A stretch of 64,000 nucleotides of DNA from Aquabacter cavernae (GTDB lineage: Bacteria > Pseudomonadota > Alphaproteobacteria > Rhizobiales > Xanthobacteraceae), in assembly GCF_003993795.1 (NCBI RefSeq), contig NZ_RWKV01000008.1, positions 744,001 through 808,000 on the forward strand, read 5' to 3'. Below the pieces are notes generated by a model. It saw only the letters and a list, made by a program, of their open reading frames with translations. It had not been told where the DNA came from and made no database searches. Below, piece by piece: positions 44,420 to 52,543 of the stretch (within the stretch, counting starts at the first letter, position 1; each line of letters opens with the position of its first letter). The position numbers and the translations under genes were made by a program.

Positions 44420-44777
44420 TCCCCCGCGTCAGACCAGGGATATGTCGATGGGCAGCTTAGCCTTTCGCGTACACATCTGGCGTCACTTGATTGGATCCCC
44501 TGCGTGATCGCAGTAACCCTGCACACTCCCGACACAGCGTTGGCAGGTATCTTGAAGTGTGGGCAACTTCCGGCGTCTCGGACAGCGTCCTCGACGCCGC
44601 CCATCGGGAGGTGAAGACGGAGCAGGGACAGATGGAGGCGAGCAGGTCGCCATCGACGGCGATGACTGATCGGAATGCCATCGCGCTTGCGCTTGGAGCC
44701 CATCTCACCTTAGGGAAATCAGCCCCTGAAATGCGGCGCGCGACGCGACCACCGAACAAGGACGCAGGACTTAAGAC
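44420..44777. other. non-coding stretch after tRNA-Ser
   Basis: 358 bp without a supportable gene. Short frames here either run through the tRNA or lack any family signature. No integrase, tRNA-end repeat or terminator was found, although 3' ends of tRNA-Ser genes are common integration sites. Confidence 0.5.
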
Positions 44778-45053
44778 ATGCATGACTTCTTTATTGCGCT
44801 GATATCGTTCTTCATCGTGGATCCGCTCGATCAGGCGCTGAGAGAACAGCTCTCGCGAGCCGCGATCTCCGAGCAGCGTATGGCGCAGGTCACCAGTTGC
44901 CTCCAGGCGGAAACCCCGGCCATCCTCGACAAGGCCGCCGGCGATCCCGTGTGGGTGATCGTGACCGCCGCGAAAGTGTGGACGGGAATGGTCACGCCCC
45001 AGACCGCGCTCAATGAGATAGCGCCCAGTTGCAGCACCGCAGCGGTCATATAG
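44778..45053 (+). CDS. small conserved-type hypothetical protein
   Basis: 91 residues from ATG 44778, beginning MHDFFIALISFFIVDPLDQA, a hydrophobic N-terminal helix that may be a signal or membrane anchor. A helical part follows with LSRAAISEQRMAQVTSCL, then WVIVTAAKVWTGM and two cysteines in all. The amino-acid pattern is protein-like, but I do not recognise a named family; function unknown. It lies in a patch of small genes after tRNA-Ser. Confidence 0.62.
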   Translation: MHDFFIALISFFIVDPLDQALREQLSRAAISEQRMAQVTSCLQAETPAILDKAAGDPVWVIVTAAKVWTGMVTPQTALNEIAPSCSTAAVI

Positions 45054-45236
45054 GTGTTTACGGCAAGGTGGAGGTCCTCCGCCTTGCCCATGCTCCGATG
45101 CGCCGATGCCGATCGGACATTCGCGACCTCGACGCAGTTCAGGAAAATCTGCCATCAAGCGGAAAAACGCCGCTGTTTGCCGCTCCTAAACCTCTGGCGC
45201 GTCATGTTCCACGCGGACCGCAACCAGAGGCGTGAT

Positions 45237-45935
45237 GTGGAAACGTCGCTTTATGACCCCGTCAAACGCTTCCTTGAGCAACTCGGCTACACCGTCAAAG
45301 GCGAGGTCGGCCATTGCGACATCGTCGGCCTGCGGGATGATGATCCGACGGTGGTTGTGATCTGCGAACTGAAGCTGGTGTTCAATCTCGAACTCATCCT
45401 TCAGGGCGTCGATCGGGCGGCCATCGGAGACGAGATCTGGCTGGCGGCGCAGCTTTCCGCCAAGGGCAAGGGGCGGGAAAGCGATCCACGCTATCGCAAT
45501 CTCTGCCGACGCCTCGGCTTCGGGCTGCTGGGCGTTTCAAAGTTCGGCCATGTCGAGATCCTCGTTTCCCCGGTCGCCCCATCGCCACGCAAGGATGCCC
45601 GACGGCGCTCAAGGCTGGTGGAGGAACATCGGCGACGCCACGGGGATCCCGTCGCGGGCGGAGGCACGCGCAAGCCCATCATGACAGCCTATCGGCAGCA
45701 GGCCCTTGCCTGCGCCGCAGCGATGGCAGCCTCCCCGCAGCGACCGCGCGATCTGAAGCACTCATCCCCCGATGCCCAGAAAATCCTGCGTCGCAATGTG
45801 TATGGCTGGTTCGAGCGTTCGGAGCGCGGCGTCTATGCATTGACCGATATAGGCCGTAGCGCGTTGGCCTCCTGGTTGCCTGACCCACCCGCATCCGCTG
45901 AACGCGACGGTATGGAAAAGGGTGACGCTCCGTAG
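45237..45935 (+). CDS. DUF2161 family protein (PD-(D/E)XK-like)
   Basis: Hypothetical protein of the DUF2161 family, proposed to have a PD-(D/E)XK nuclease-like fold. GTG 45237 has an AGAGG ribosome-binding site and the product then starts VETSLYDPVKRFLEQLGY as the family usually does (232 residues); ATG 45204 is an alternative. The motif-like order is GEVGHCDIVGL then VVVICELKL, consistent with D and ExK catalytic positions. A central RRRSRLVEEHRRRHGDPVAG and the C-terminal winged-helix-like NVYGWFERSERGVYALTD follow. Substrate unknown. Confidence 0.8.
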   Translation: METSLYDPVKRFLEQLGYTVKGEVGHCDIVGLRDDDPTVVVICELKLVFNLELILQGVDRAAIGDEIWLAAQLSAKGKGRESDPRYRNLCRRLGFGLLGVSKFGHVEILVSPVAPSPRKDARRRSRLVEEHRRRHGDPVAGGGTRKPIMTAYRQQALACAAAMAASPQRPRDLKHSSPDAQKILRRNVYGWFERSERGVYALTDIGRSALASWLPDPPASAERDGMEKGDAP

Positions 45936-46015
45936 GCGAAACTTGGCCTCTTTACGATATTTCCCCCCTGTCCGACTCAGGATAAGACCAAGGGGTTCTT
46001 AGCTGGGGCCACGTC

Positions 46016-46363
46016 ATGTTCTCAGTGTTTACAATCATTTACGCAGCACTGGCGCTCGCAGGCGGGTGGCTCGGCGCCAGTCTTTCCAAGGCCAGTGTCC
46101 AGTCCGGCGTGATCGCATCCGGCGCAGGCTTCATCGCCTCGTGCGTCGCCCAGCTTGCCGGGGCACAGATTGCCGGCGCGGTTGCCGCGTTCGCCATTGT
46201 GCTGGTCGTCGTCAGTGCAATCGTCCGCCTCAAGCCCGCCCAGATCGCGGCCGTTCTGGTTGCCACATTCATCGTGTCGGGCGCCGGCGCGTTCATCGTC
46301 GGCTTTATCGGCGGCTTCGAGAGGGGCTTCTCCCACGCATGGACCCATGCCGAGAAGAAGTGA
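46016..46363 (+). CDS. small integral membrane protein
   Basis: 115 residues, strongly hydrophobic, with about four predicted helices (for example FTIIYAALALAGGWLGASL and AVAAFAIVLVVVSAIVRL) and a glycine-rich last helix (GAGAFIVGFIGGFERGF). No family is recognised. The ATG is preceded by only a weak purine stretch, but the composition is clearly that of a membrane protein. Stands alone between the DUF2161 gene and the catabolic cluster. Confidence 0.6.
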   Translation: MFSVFTIIYAALALAGGWLGASLSKASVQSGVIASGAGFIASCVAQLAGAQIAGAVAAFAIVLVVVSAIVRLKPAQIAAVLVATFIVSGAGAFIVGFIGGFERGFSHAWTHAEKK

Positions 46364-46547
46364 CCGTCAGTAGACCAAAGCCGGTTGCGGGAGCGCTTCG
46401 GCGTCGGGTGGTCGCCCGCCCTTACCCGCCACGGAACAGGATGTGGCCGAGACCATCTGGAACGCCGCCCCTGATGAAACAGGGCGCGTTCACTTCCCGG
46501 CGGGAGCGGATGCGGTGGCACTCGCTTGGCAAGCTGGGTAGCGAACG

Positions 46548-47975
46548 CTAGTCCAGCCGCCCCGGCGCGATGGCACAGCCGAATCCGGGGCAGTCCAGCG
46601 AAGCGATGGCGAGGTCCCCGCGCGAAATCCGCAGCCGCGCGGGATGCCCCGCCGCGCGATGATAGAGATCGCCGTGAGCCGCGAGAAAGGCTGCCTGCTC
46701 GGCCTCCGGCGCAAAGGTCATACCGTCAATATAATGATGGCCGTTGCGCTCCACATGGGTCAGGCCCAGCAGCGACACCAGCGCCAGATCCTGCTGGGTG
46801 CACAGGCCCGGCCAAGTGGAAAGATCCTCGGCGGAGAGGAAATAGCGCCCGCTTCCCTGCTCCCCATTCAGCCGGGCGGCGTGGGCGGTGTTCAGGATGG
46901 ATTTGTAGAACCCCTTGCAATTCTTGCTGGAAACCCCGCGATAGCCAAGCGCGATCGCCTTCGGGAAGGCACCGATGTCACCGTCCGATTCGTCGATGAT
47001 CAGCGGCTTTTCCTGCCCCAGCGGGGCGACGGAGCGTTCCAGCGCCACCGCGCGCTTGATGGGCTGCTCGATGAGCAGGACGGAAGCCACGAGCCTGCGC
47101 AAAGCGGGCGCCTCCCCCATGCGTCGCCACAGCTCGGTGATGCCGTCCACCGTCTCATACTGCTCGTTGCCGTCGAGGGTGGTGAGATAGTCCCCCGCAC
47201 CGGCATCCAGCACGGCGGCGATGCGCGACAGGCGATCCAGATCGGCCTCCACATCGCCGCCCACCTTCAGCTTGTAGTAGCGGCCGCCATAAGCCCGCAC
47301 CACGTCCTCCAGCGTCTCCGGCAGGCCATCGTTCCGCCGCTCGCTGACATCCGCGTCGTCCAGCGCATCCACCAGCCCCACCGTGTGGCGCACCGCGATG
47401 GAAGGCGCGGTGGAAAGGCCCGCGAGAAAACCGGGAAGGTCGAAACCCGCAAGGTCCGGGGTGAGATCGCCCACGTACAGGCCCGGCAGGTTGGCGCGGA
47501 TCATCTGCGCAAAGGACAGGCCGAGAATGCGGCCGAGAGCATCGATCACCGCCCGGTCCACGAGCGCGGGCCCGTAGGACGCCACAAGCGGGTTCAGCCC
47601 CTGCGCGGCGCATCGCGCCTGCTGCTCCCTGTAGAGATGCGCACTCTGGCCGAAGGCCGTGTCGAATCCCGCCTCCAGATAGAGCTTCAGCGCGATGGCG
47701 AGCGAGGTCCGCAACTGGTTCATGTTGTCGGCGTCGGAGAGTGTCAGCTTCTTGTCGAACCATTTGGGCAGAAGGCTTTCGGCGGCATGCCCCTCCCCGC
47801 TGCGCCCGTCCTTCAAGGCGATTCGGACCGTGAGGGTGATCTGCGTCGCCCGCGTCACTGTCGCGACGCCGAAGCGGAACGGCAGACGCAGATCGACCGT
47901 CCGCTCTTGGGTGCGGAAGGTCTCCACCTTCAGCAAGGGGCTGTCGGGCATGGCGGGGCTATGAGGCGAAGGCAT
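46548..47975 (-). CDS. enolase-superfamily enzyme (MLE-like), probable dehydratase/isomerase
   Basis: About 475 residues from ATG 47975 (ATG 47951 is the alternative). Enolase-superfamily barrel motifs appear in order: general base YYKLKVGGD (KxK near 233), metal ligands LDGNEQY (near 265), LIEQPI (near 302) and IIDESDGD (near 327), and a second lysine in SSKNCKG (near 348). Lysines on both sides of the active site resemble the muconate-lactonizing subgroup. The exact reaction (acid-sugar dehydration, racemisation or cycloisomerisation) cannot be read from sequence. It follows the IclR gene by 29 bp on the same strand, and so is probably co-transcribed with its regulator. Confidence 0.85.
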   Translation of the reverse strand: MPSPHSPAMPDSPLLKVETFRTQERTVDLRLPFRFGVATVTRATQITLTVRIALKDGRSGEGHAAESLLPKWFDKKLTLSDADNMNQLRTSLAIALKLYLEAGFDTAFGQSAHLYREQQARCAAQGLNPLVASYGPALVDRAVIDALGRILGLSFAQMIRANLPGLYVGDLTPDLAGFDLPGFLAGLSTAPSIAVRHTVGLVDALDDADVSERRNDGLPETLEDVVRAYGGRYYKLKVGGDVEADLDRLSRIAAVLDAGAGDYLTTLDGNEQYETVDGITELWRRMGEAPALRRLVASVLLIEQPIKRAVALERSVAPLGQEKPLIIDESDGDIGAFPKAIALGYRGVSSKNCKGFYKSILNTAHAARLNGEQGSGRYFLSAEDLSTWPGLCTQQDLALVSLLGLTHVERNGHHYIDGMTFAPEAEQAAFLAAHGDLYHRAAGHPARLRISRGDLAIASLDCPGFGCAIAPGRLD

Positions 47976-48004
47976 GGGATTGCTGTGCTCCGGAGGGCGC
48001 GCGC

Positions 48005-48862
48005 TCAGTCCACCCGGCGGGGAAAGGCCCCGCTGCGGGCACGGGCTTCCAGGGGCCATGTCTCCCCGAGGCGGGTGGTGGTGGCGACCACGATGAGGCC
48101 ATAGGATTCCAGGTCCGAACGGCTCATGCGGTTGGACGGCGCGGCAAGACTCACCACGCCCACGCATTCCGGCGCGCCGCCCAATGTGGAGGCGCGAATG
48201 GGCGCCGCCACCGCGCCCACGCCCAGCTCATTCTCCTCATAGCTCAGGGCGAAGCCGCGCCGCGCCGCCTCTTCCAGCTCCGAACGGATTTCCGCGACGG
48301 AGGTCTTGGAATGGGGCGTCAGGGGGTTCAGGCCCTGCTGGAGAAGCAGTTGGAGAGCCTCCGCGAACGGCAAGGTGGAAAGCCAGGCCTTGCCGGTGGC
48401 GTGGGTGTGAAGGCCGATCTGCAGCGAATAGTTCGGATCGATGCGCAGCGAGCGTTTGCTGCCCGCGAAGGATTGGACCCAGACGATGCGCTGGCCGCCC
48501 GGCTCCACGATGGCGAGGCGCACCAATTCCCCGGTTTCCTCCGCCAGTTGCCGCAGCGCCGCGGAGCACTGGTCCAGCAGCCGGCTCGTCTGAAGGTGGC
48601 GCAGGCCGAGATTACTGACCCGGTAGGTGAGGTAATAGCGTTGTGCCCGCTCGTCCCGCCACACCAAACCCAGATTTTCCAGCGTGTGCATGATCTTGGT
48701 GACGATCGCCTTGTTCAGCTCCAACTGGCGTGAAATCTCGGCCAGGGGCATTCCATCCACCGAATCCGCCAGCATTTCGATGACCTCGAAGGAGCGGGCA
48801 ACGGAGATGATGGTCTCGTCCAATTTTTCCGGGCGACCCTCGGCCGGGGCAGGCTTTGACAT
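48005..48862 (-). CDS. IclR-family transcriptional regulator
   Basis: 285 residues. The N-terminal winged helix-turn-helix (about 18-80) contains VIEMLADSVDGMPLAEISRQ and LNKAIVTKIMHTLENLGLV, followed by the IclR effector-binding domain (HTHATGKAWLSTLP is a typical segment, then YEENELGVGAVAAPIR). Divergent from the SDR gene at 49082. Two copies of TAACGATGTTA in the intervening region are likely operators, one close to each gene, so the regulator probably controls itself plus the enolase-like gene and the rightward catabolic operon. Confidence 0.93.
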   Translation of the reverse strand: MSKPAPAEGRPEKLDETIISVARSFEVIEMLADSVDGMPLAEISRQLELNKAIVTKIMHTLENLGLVWRDERAQRYYLTYRVSNLGLRHLQTSRLLDQCSAALRQLAEETGELVRLAIVEPGGQRIVWVQSFAGSKRSLRIDPNYSLQIGLHTHATGKAWLSTLPFAEALQLLLQQGLNPLTPHSKTSVAEIRSELEEAARRGFALSYEENELGVGAVAAPIRASTLGGAPECVGVVSLAAPSNRMSRSDLESYGLIVVATTTRLGETWPLEARARSGAFPRRVD

Positions 48863-48893
48863 GCGCTTCTCTGCGTGTGGGAGAATTTTTCAA

Positions 48894-48904
48894 TAACGAT
48901 GTTA
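48894..48904. promoter_or_regulatory. probable IclR operator 1
   Basis: Palindromic core TAAC-GAT-GTTA, 32 bp before the iclR-type gene start. The same 11-bp core recurs in operator 2. Position fits autoregulation; binding is inferred. Confidence 0.7.
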
Positions 48905-49001
48905 CCCCTCTTTTTGGCGCGATCAAGCAAAGGTTTCCGTCATTTTTATATCATTCGATCTATTGACAACCATTTTTCGGCGTGTGCACGATCATATCAA
49001 T

Positions 49002-49016
49002 GGTAACGATGTTACC
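49002..49016. promoter_or_regulatory. probable IclR operator 2
   Basis: Perfect palindrome GGTAAC-GAT-GTTACC, 66 bp before the SDR start codon and 110 bp from operator 1 (core to core). Two identical cores in one divergent intergenic region are unlikely by chance. A TTGACA hexamer at 48963-48968 lies just upstream. Confidence 0.78.
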
Positions 49017-49081
49017 GATAAAAATTGCAGCCAATGACGGCGTCCACGCCGCATCCGAGACTGCTGACATGGGAGTGAAAC

Positions 49082-50125
49082 GTGTCGGAGCGTTTGACGT
49101 TTGAAAGCCTGCCGCACCTGATCGAGACCGAGGAGGCTCTTGAAGAGCTGATCTCCCGCCCCACCCAAGGGCTGGTGGATGACCTCGCGGACGTGCCCGG
49201 CGACATCATCGTGCTCGGCGTCGCCGGCAAGGTCGGCCCGTCCATCGCACGCATGGCGAAACGCGCCGCGCCGGGCAAGAAAGTGATCGGCGTCGCCCGC
49301 TTCTCGGACCCCGACAGCCGCCGGGAGCTGGAGCGCTGGGACATCGAGACCATCAAGTGCGACCTGCTGGACCGCGAGGCCGTCTCCCGGCTGCCCAAGG
49401 TGGCGAACGTCATCTACATGGCCGGCAAGAAGTTCGGGACCAATGAGGATCCCTCCTTCGCCTGGGCGATGAACACCACGGCCCCCGCCACGGTGGCCGA
49501 GCATTACCGGGCGTCCCGGATCGTCGCCTTCTCCACCTTGTGCGTCTATCCGTTCGGCGTCGTCGCCCATAACGGGTGGGACGAGAGCGTGGAGCCCAAG
49601 CCGCTGGGCGACTATGCCAATTCCTGCGTCGGGCGCGAGCGCGCCTTCCAGTACGGCTCCCGCGTCCACGGCACGCCCGGCCGCATCATCCGGCTGAACT
49701 ACGCCATCGACCTGCGCTACGGCGTGCTGCACGACATTGCCAGCTGGGTCTATCGCCGCGAGCCCATCCCCATCGCCACCGGCCATGCCAGCGTCATCTG
49801 GCAGGGGGATTCCAACGCGCAGATCCTGCGTGCCCTCAAGCACTGCACCCTGCCCACCTCCCCGCTCAATATCGGCGGGCCGGAACAGGCCAGCGTGCGC
49901 GCCATCGCCCATGCGTTCGGTCAGATCTTCGGCAAGGAGCCGGTGTTCGAGGGCACCGAGCAGCCCAATGGCTGGGTGAACAGCACCTTCCAGGCCCAGC
50001 AATTGTTCGGCTATCCCACCGTTCCGCTGGCGCGGATGATCGAGTGGGTGGCGCACTGGGTGCGCAACGACATGCCCATCTATGACAAGCCGACGCGGTA
50101 CGAAGTCCGCGACGGCCTGTTCTGA
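49082..50125 (+). CDS. NAD-dependent epimerase/dehydratase family protein (extended SDR)
   Basis: 347 residues from GTG 49082, with GGGAG upstream. The Rossmann nucleotide-binding turn reads GVAGKVG near residue 46, and a serine-containing active-site strand reads VAFSTLCVYPFG. The YxxxK motif appears as YANSC: the tyrosine is present, but the catalytic lysine is cysteine. The rest looks intact (GTPGRIIRLNYAIDLRYG). Probably oxidises, epimerises or binds a sugar-acid-like intermediate of the cluster. First gene of the rightward operon controlled by the IclR operators. Confidence 0.86.
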   Translation: MSERLTFESLPHLIETEEALEELISRPTQGLVDDLADVPGDIIVLGVAGKVGPSIARMAKRAAPGKKVIGVARFSDPDSRRELERWDIETIKCDLLDREAVSRLPKVANVIYMAGKKFGTNEDPSFAWAMNTTAPATVAEHYRASRIVAFSTLCVYPFGVVAHNGWDESVEPKPLGDYANSCVGRERAFQYGSRVHGTPGRIIRLNYAIDLRYGVLHDIASWVYRREPIPIATGHASVIWQGDSNAQILRALKHCTLPTSPLNIGGPEQASVRAIAHAFGQIFGKEPVFEGTEQPNGWVNSTFQAQQLFGYPTVPLARMIEWVAHWVRNDMPIYDKPTRYEVRDGLF

Positions 50126-50145
50126 GCGCGAGCGAGGCCGCCCAC

Positions 50146-50835
50146 ATGAGCGCCAACGGCTTCATGGGCTTCTGGTCGGATATCGATGCCGACTATCGCC
50201 TGCGCTATCGCGAATGGCACAATTGCGAGCACATGCCGGAGCGGGTCGGCATTCGCGGTTTCATCGAGGGTCGGCGCTATCGCGCCGCCTCGGACGGCCA
50301 TGACTTCTTCATGTGCTACGTCACCGAAGGGCCGGAGGTGCTCACGGGCCCCGATTATCTCGGCGCCCTCAACCGGCCGACGCCCTGGACCAAGGAAGCG
50401 CTCACGCATTTCCGAAATCCCGAGCGCAGCCTCTATCGCCGGGTCGGCACCCTCGGCGTCGTGCCGGACCATGCGCCCTATATCGTGCTGGTCCGGTTCA
50501 ACGACGCCCGATCCAATTCCGATCTGCTCGGGCTGCTGGAGCGTGCGTTCGGCACGGCCGGAGGGGACCGCAAGGTGTCCCTCTACGACATGGACACGGA
50601 CGGCTCGAAGATCATGACCGCCGAGCGCCGCATCTATTCGGCGGGCCCGGGCGAACGGCAATATCTCGTCGCCGCCGAACTGACCGAGCGCGGCGCGGCG
50701 CAGAAGACGGCGGAGCAGCTGGTCCGCCTCCTGGACGGGGCAAACGACCTGCACGTCGCCCTTTACTGGCTGGAGATGCGCGTCCGCTCCGCGGACGTCA
50801 CGCCCTACAATCAAAAAATCGAGGAAACGCCATGA
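50146..50835 (+). CDS. hypothetical protein, dimeric alpha/beta-barrel type
   Basis: 229 residues with two similar halves. The first contains YREWHNCEHMPERVGIRGFI, a pattern (W-HN-EH-P-R) seen in EthD/ABM-like dimeric alpha/beta barrels; the second half contains VLVRFNDARSN. Such folds bind or rearrange small organic acids. It lies between the SDR and the FAH-family hydrolase, whose ATG overlaps its stop. I do not recognise a named family. Confidence 0.72.
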   Translation: MSANGFMGFWSDIDADYRLRYREWHNCEHMPERVGIRGFIEGRRYRAASDGHDFFMCYVTEGPEVLTGPDYLGALNRPTPWTKEALTHFRNPERSLYRRVGTLGVVPDHAPYIVLVRFNDARSNSDLLGLLERAFGTAGGDRKVSLYDMDTDGSKIMTAERRIYSAGPGERQYLVAAELTERGAAQKTAEQLVRLLDGANDLHVALYWLEMRVRSADVTPYNQKIEETP

Positions 50836-51671
50836 AGCTGGTGCGCTATGGGGAGGCTGGGCGGGAGCGTCCGGGCCTTCTCGACAAGGCCGGGGCGATC
50901 CGCAGCCTGGACGGGCATGTGGCCGATATCGACGCCGCCCTCCTGGCCGACGCGGCGGCCCTTGCCGCCCTTGCGAAGCTGGATCCCGCGAGCCTGCCCG
51001 TGGTGGAGGGCAATCCCCGCCTCGGCTGCCCGCTGGCGGGCATCGGCAAGATCGTCGGCGTGGGGCTCAACTATCACGACCATGCCCGCGAGTGCGATCT
51101 GCCCATCCCTACGGAGCCCATCCTGTTCCTGAAGGCCACGACCTCCTTGAGCGGCCCGGACGACGCCATCCGCCTGCCGGACGGTGCCGAAAAGGCGGAC
51201 TGGGAAGTGGAGCTGGGCGTGGTCATCGGGCGCACTGCCCGTGGCGTGTCGCTGAAAGACGCCCTGTCCTATGTCTTCGGCTATTGCATCGCCCATGACG
51301 TGTCCGAGCGCGCCCATCAATTGGAGCGCGGCGGCCAGTGGACCAAGGGCAAGAGCCACGACACCTTCTGCCCCGTCGGCCCCTGGCTGGTGAGCGCCGA
51401 CGAGGTGGGCGACCCGCAGACCTTGGACATGTGGTGCGACGTTTCGGGCGTGCGCCGCCAGTCCTCGTCCACCGCGCAGATGATCTTCGGGGTGGCCGAG
51501 GTGGTCAGCTACATCAGCCAGTTCATGACGCTGCTGCCCGGCGACCTCATCATCACGGGCACCCCCGCAGGGGTCGGGCTCGGCCAGCGGCCGCCCTTCT
51601 ACCTGAAGCGTGGAGACACGGTGCGCCTTGCCATCGCCGGCCTCGGCGAGCAGCAGCAGGCCGTGGTCTAG
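50832..51671 (+). CDS. fumarylacetoacetate hydrolase family protein
   Basis: 279 residues from ATG 50832 (overlaps the previous stop as ATGA; longer in-frame ORF rejected). FAH-fold motifs are present: GLNYHDHARE, LFLKATTSLSGP, the metal-binding WEVELGVVIGRTARG, then GYCIAHDVSERAHQLE and TGTPAGVGLGQ at the end. Enzymes of this family hydrolyse or decarboxylate 2,4-diketo acids, and several act in sugar-acid pathways with enolase-superfamily dehydratases and SDRs. The neighbours fit such a pathway, but the substrate is not identified. Confidence 0.9.
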   Translation: MKLVRYGEAGRERPGLLDKAGAIRSLDGHVADIDAALLADAAALAALAKLDPASLPVVEGNPRLGCPLAGIGKIVGVGLNYHDHARECDLPIPTEPILFLKATTSLSGPDDAIRLPDGAEKADWEVELGVVIGRTARGVSLKDALSYVFGYCIAHDVSERAHQLERGGQWTKGKSHDTFCPVGPWLVSADEVGDPQTLDMWCDVSGVRRQSSSTAQMIFGVAEVVSYISQFMTLLPGDLIITGTPAGVGLGQRPPFYLKRGDTVRLAIAGLGEQQQAVV

Positions 51672-51691
51672 GACCGGAAGGGAGGCACGTC

Positions 51692-52492
51692 ATGTGGATC
51701 CTGCGGTCCGTCAAATCCATCGCCGGCTCGGACGCCATCCGGCCGGTCCTGCTCATGCTCATCATCCTGGTGGCCTGGGATCTGTGCGTGCGGATCTTCC
51801 GCATCCCGCCCTATCTCATCCCGGCGCCCACCTATGTGGTCTATGAGCTGGTCAACCAGTGGCCCATGCTGCTGCGCGAGACCTTGCCGACGCTCTATGC
51901 GACCTTGGGCGGGTTCGCGCTCAGCGCGCTGGTGGGCATTCCGCTGGCCATGCTGATCGCGTCCTCGCGCACCATCGAGAGCTATCTCTATCCGATCCTG
52001 GTCTTCTCCCAGAGCATTCCCAAGATCGCGGTGGCGCCGCTGTTCGTGGTGTGGTTCGGCTTCGGCATCTTCCCGAAGGTGATCTCCGCCTTCCTGCTGG
52101 GCGTCTTCCCGGTGGTGGTGGCGACCGTGCTGGGCCTGAAGAGCATCGACAAGGACATGCTGGACCTGGCGCGCTCCATGCGGGCGGGGCCGTTGCGCAC
52201 CTTCCTGCGGGTGCGGCTGCCCTCCGCTTTGCCGAGCATTTTCGGCGGGCTGAAAGTGTCCATCACGCTGGCCGTGGTGGGCGCGGTGGTGGGCGAGTTC
52301 GTGGGCTCCAATTCGGGCCTCGGCTACGTCCTCCAGGTGGCGAACGGCAATTTCGACCTGCCGCTCATGTTCGCCGCCCTCTTCATCCTGTCCATGATGG
52401 GCGTGGTCCTCTTCATGCTGCTCGATTTCGCCGAGCACCTGCTCATCCCGTGGCACGCCTCGCGCCGGGACGAATTCGCGGGGCAGACCTGA
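51692..52492 (+). CDS. ABC transporter permease (SsuC/TauC type)
   Basis: 266 residues from ATG 51692 with a GGGAGG ribosome-binding site. Six predicted helices; the cytoplasmic EAA-type loop reads KSIDKDMLDLARSMRAG. The end of the barrel contains LAVVGAVVGEFVGSNSGLGY, typical of the nitrate/sulfonate/taurine permease family. Forms an importer with the NMT1/THI5-type binding protein and the ATPase encoded downstream. Confidence 0.92.
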   Translation: MWILRSVKSIAGSDAIRPVLLMLIILVAWDLCVRIFRIPPYLIPAPTYVVYELVNQWPMLLRETLPTLYATLGGFALSALVGIPLAMLIASSRTIESYLYPILVFSQSIPKIAVAPLFVVWFGFGIFPKVISAFLLGVFPVVVATVLGLKSIDKDMLDLARSMRAGPLRTFLRVRLPSALPSIFGGLKVSITLAVVGAVVGEFVGSNSGLGYVLQVANGNFDLPLMFAALFILSMMGVVLFMLLDFAEHLLIPWHASRRDEFAGQT

Positions 52493-52543
52493 GCGTCGAA
52501 CCCAACGAGACCAAAACATAAGCAAAAACCGAGGGAGGAAGAC

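Noticed and set aside
44336-44614. Plus-strand frame starting MAEWFKAAVLKTAVG across tRNA-Ser
   Set aside because: Translation of the tRNA itself; a well-known false protein produced when tRNA-Ser genes are read as coding.
44311-44703. Minus-strand frame ending GGIRTHGGLAPTAVFKTAAL through tRNA-Ser
   Set aside because: Antisense translation of tRNA-Ser, another common annotation artefact.
44457-45158. 233-residue minus-strand frame after tRNA-Ser
   Set aside because: Low-complexity Arg/Gly/His composition without motifs; the opposite strand at 44778-45053 looks more protein-like.
46644-48104. 486-residue plus-strand frame opposite the enolase-like gene
   Set aside because: Antisense shadow; composition is Arg/Gly/His-rich without motifs, and the minus-strand frame has ordered enolase motifs.
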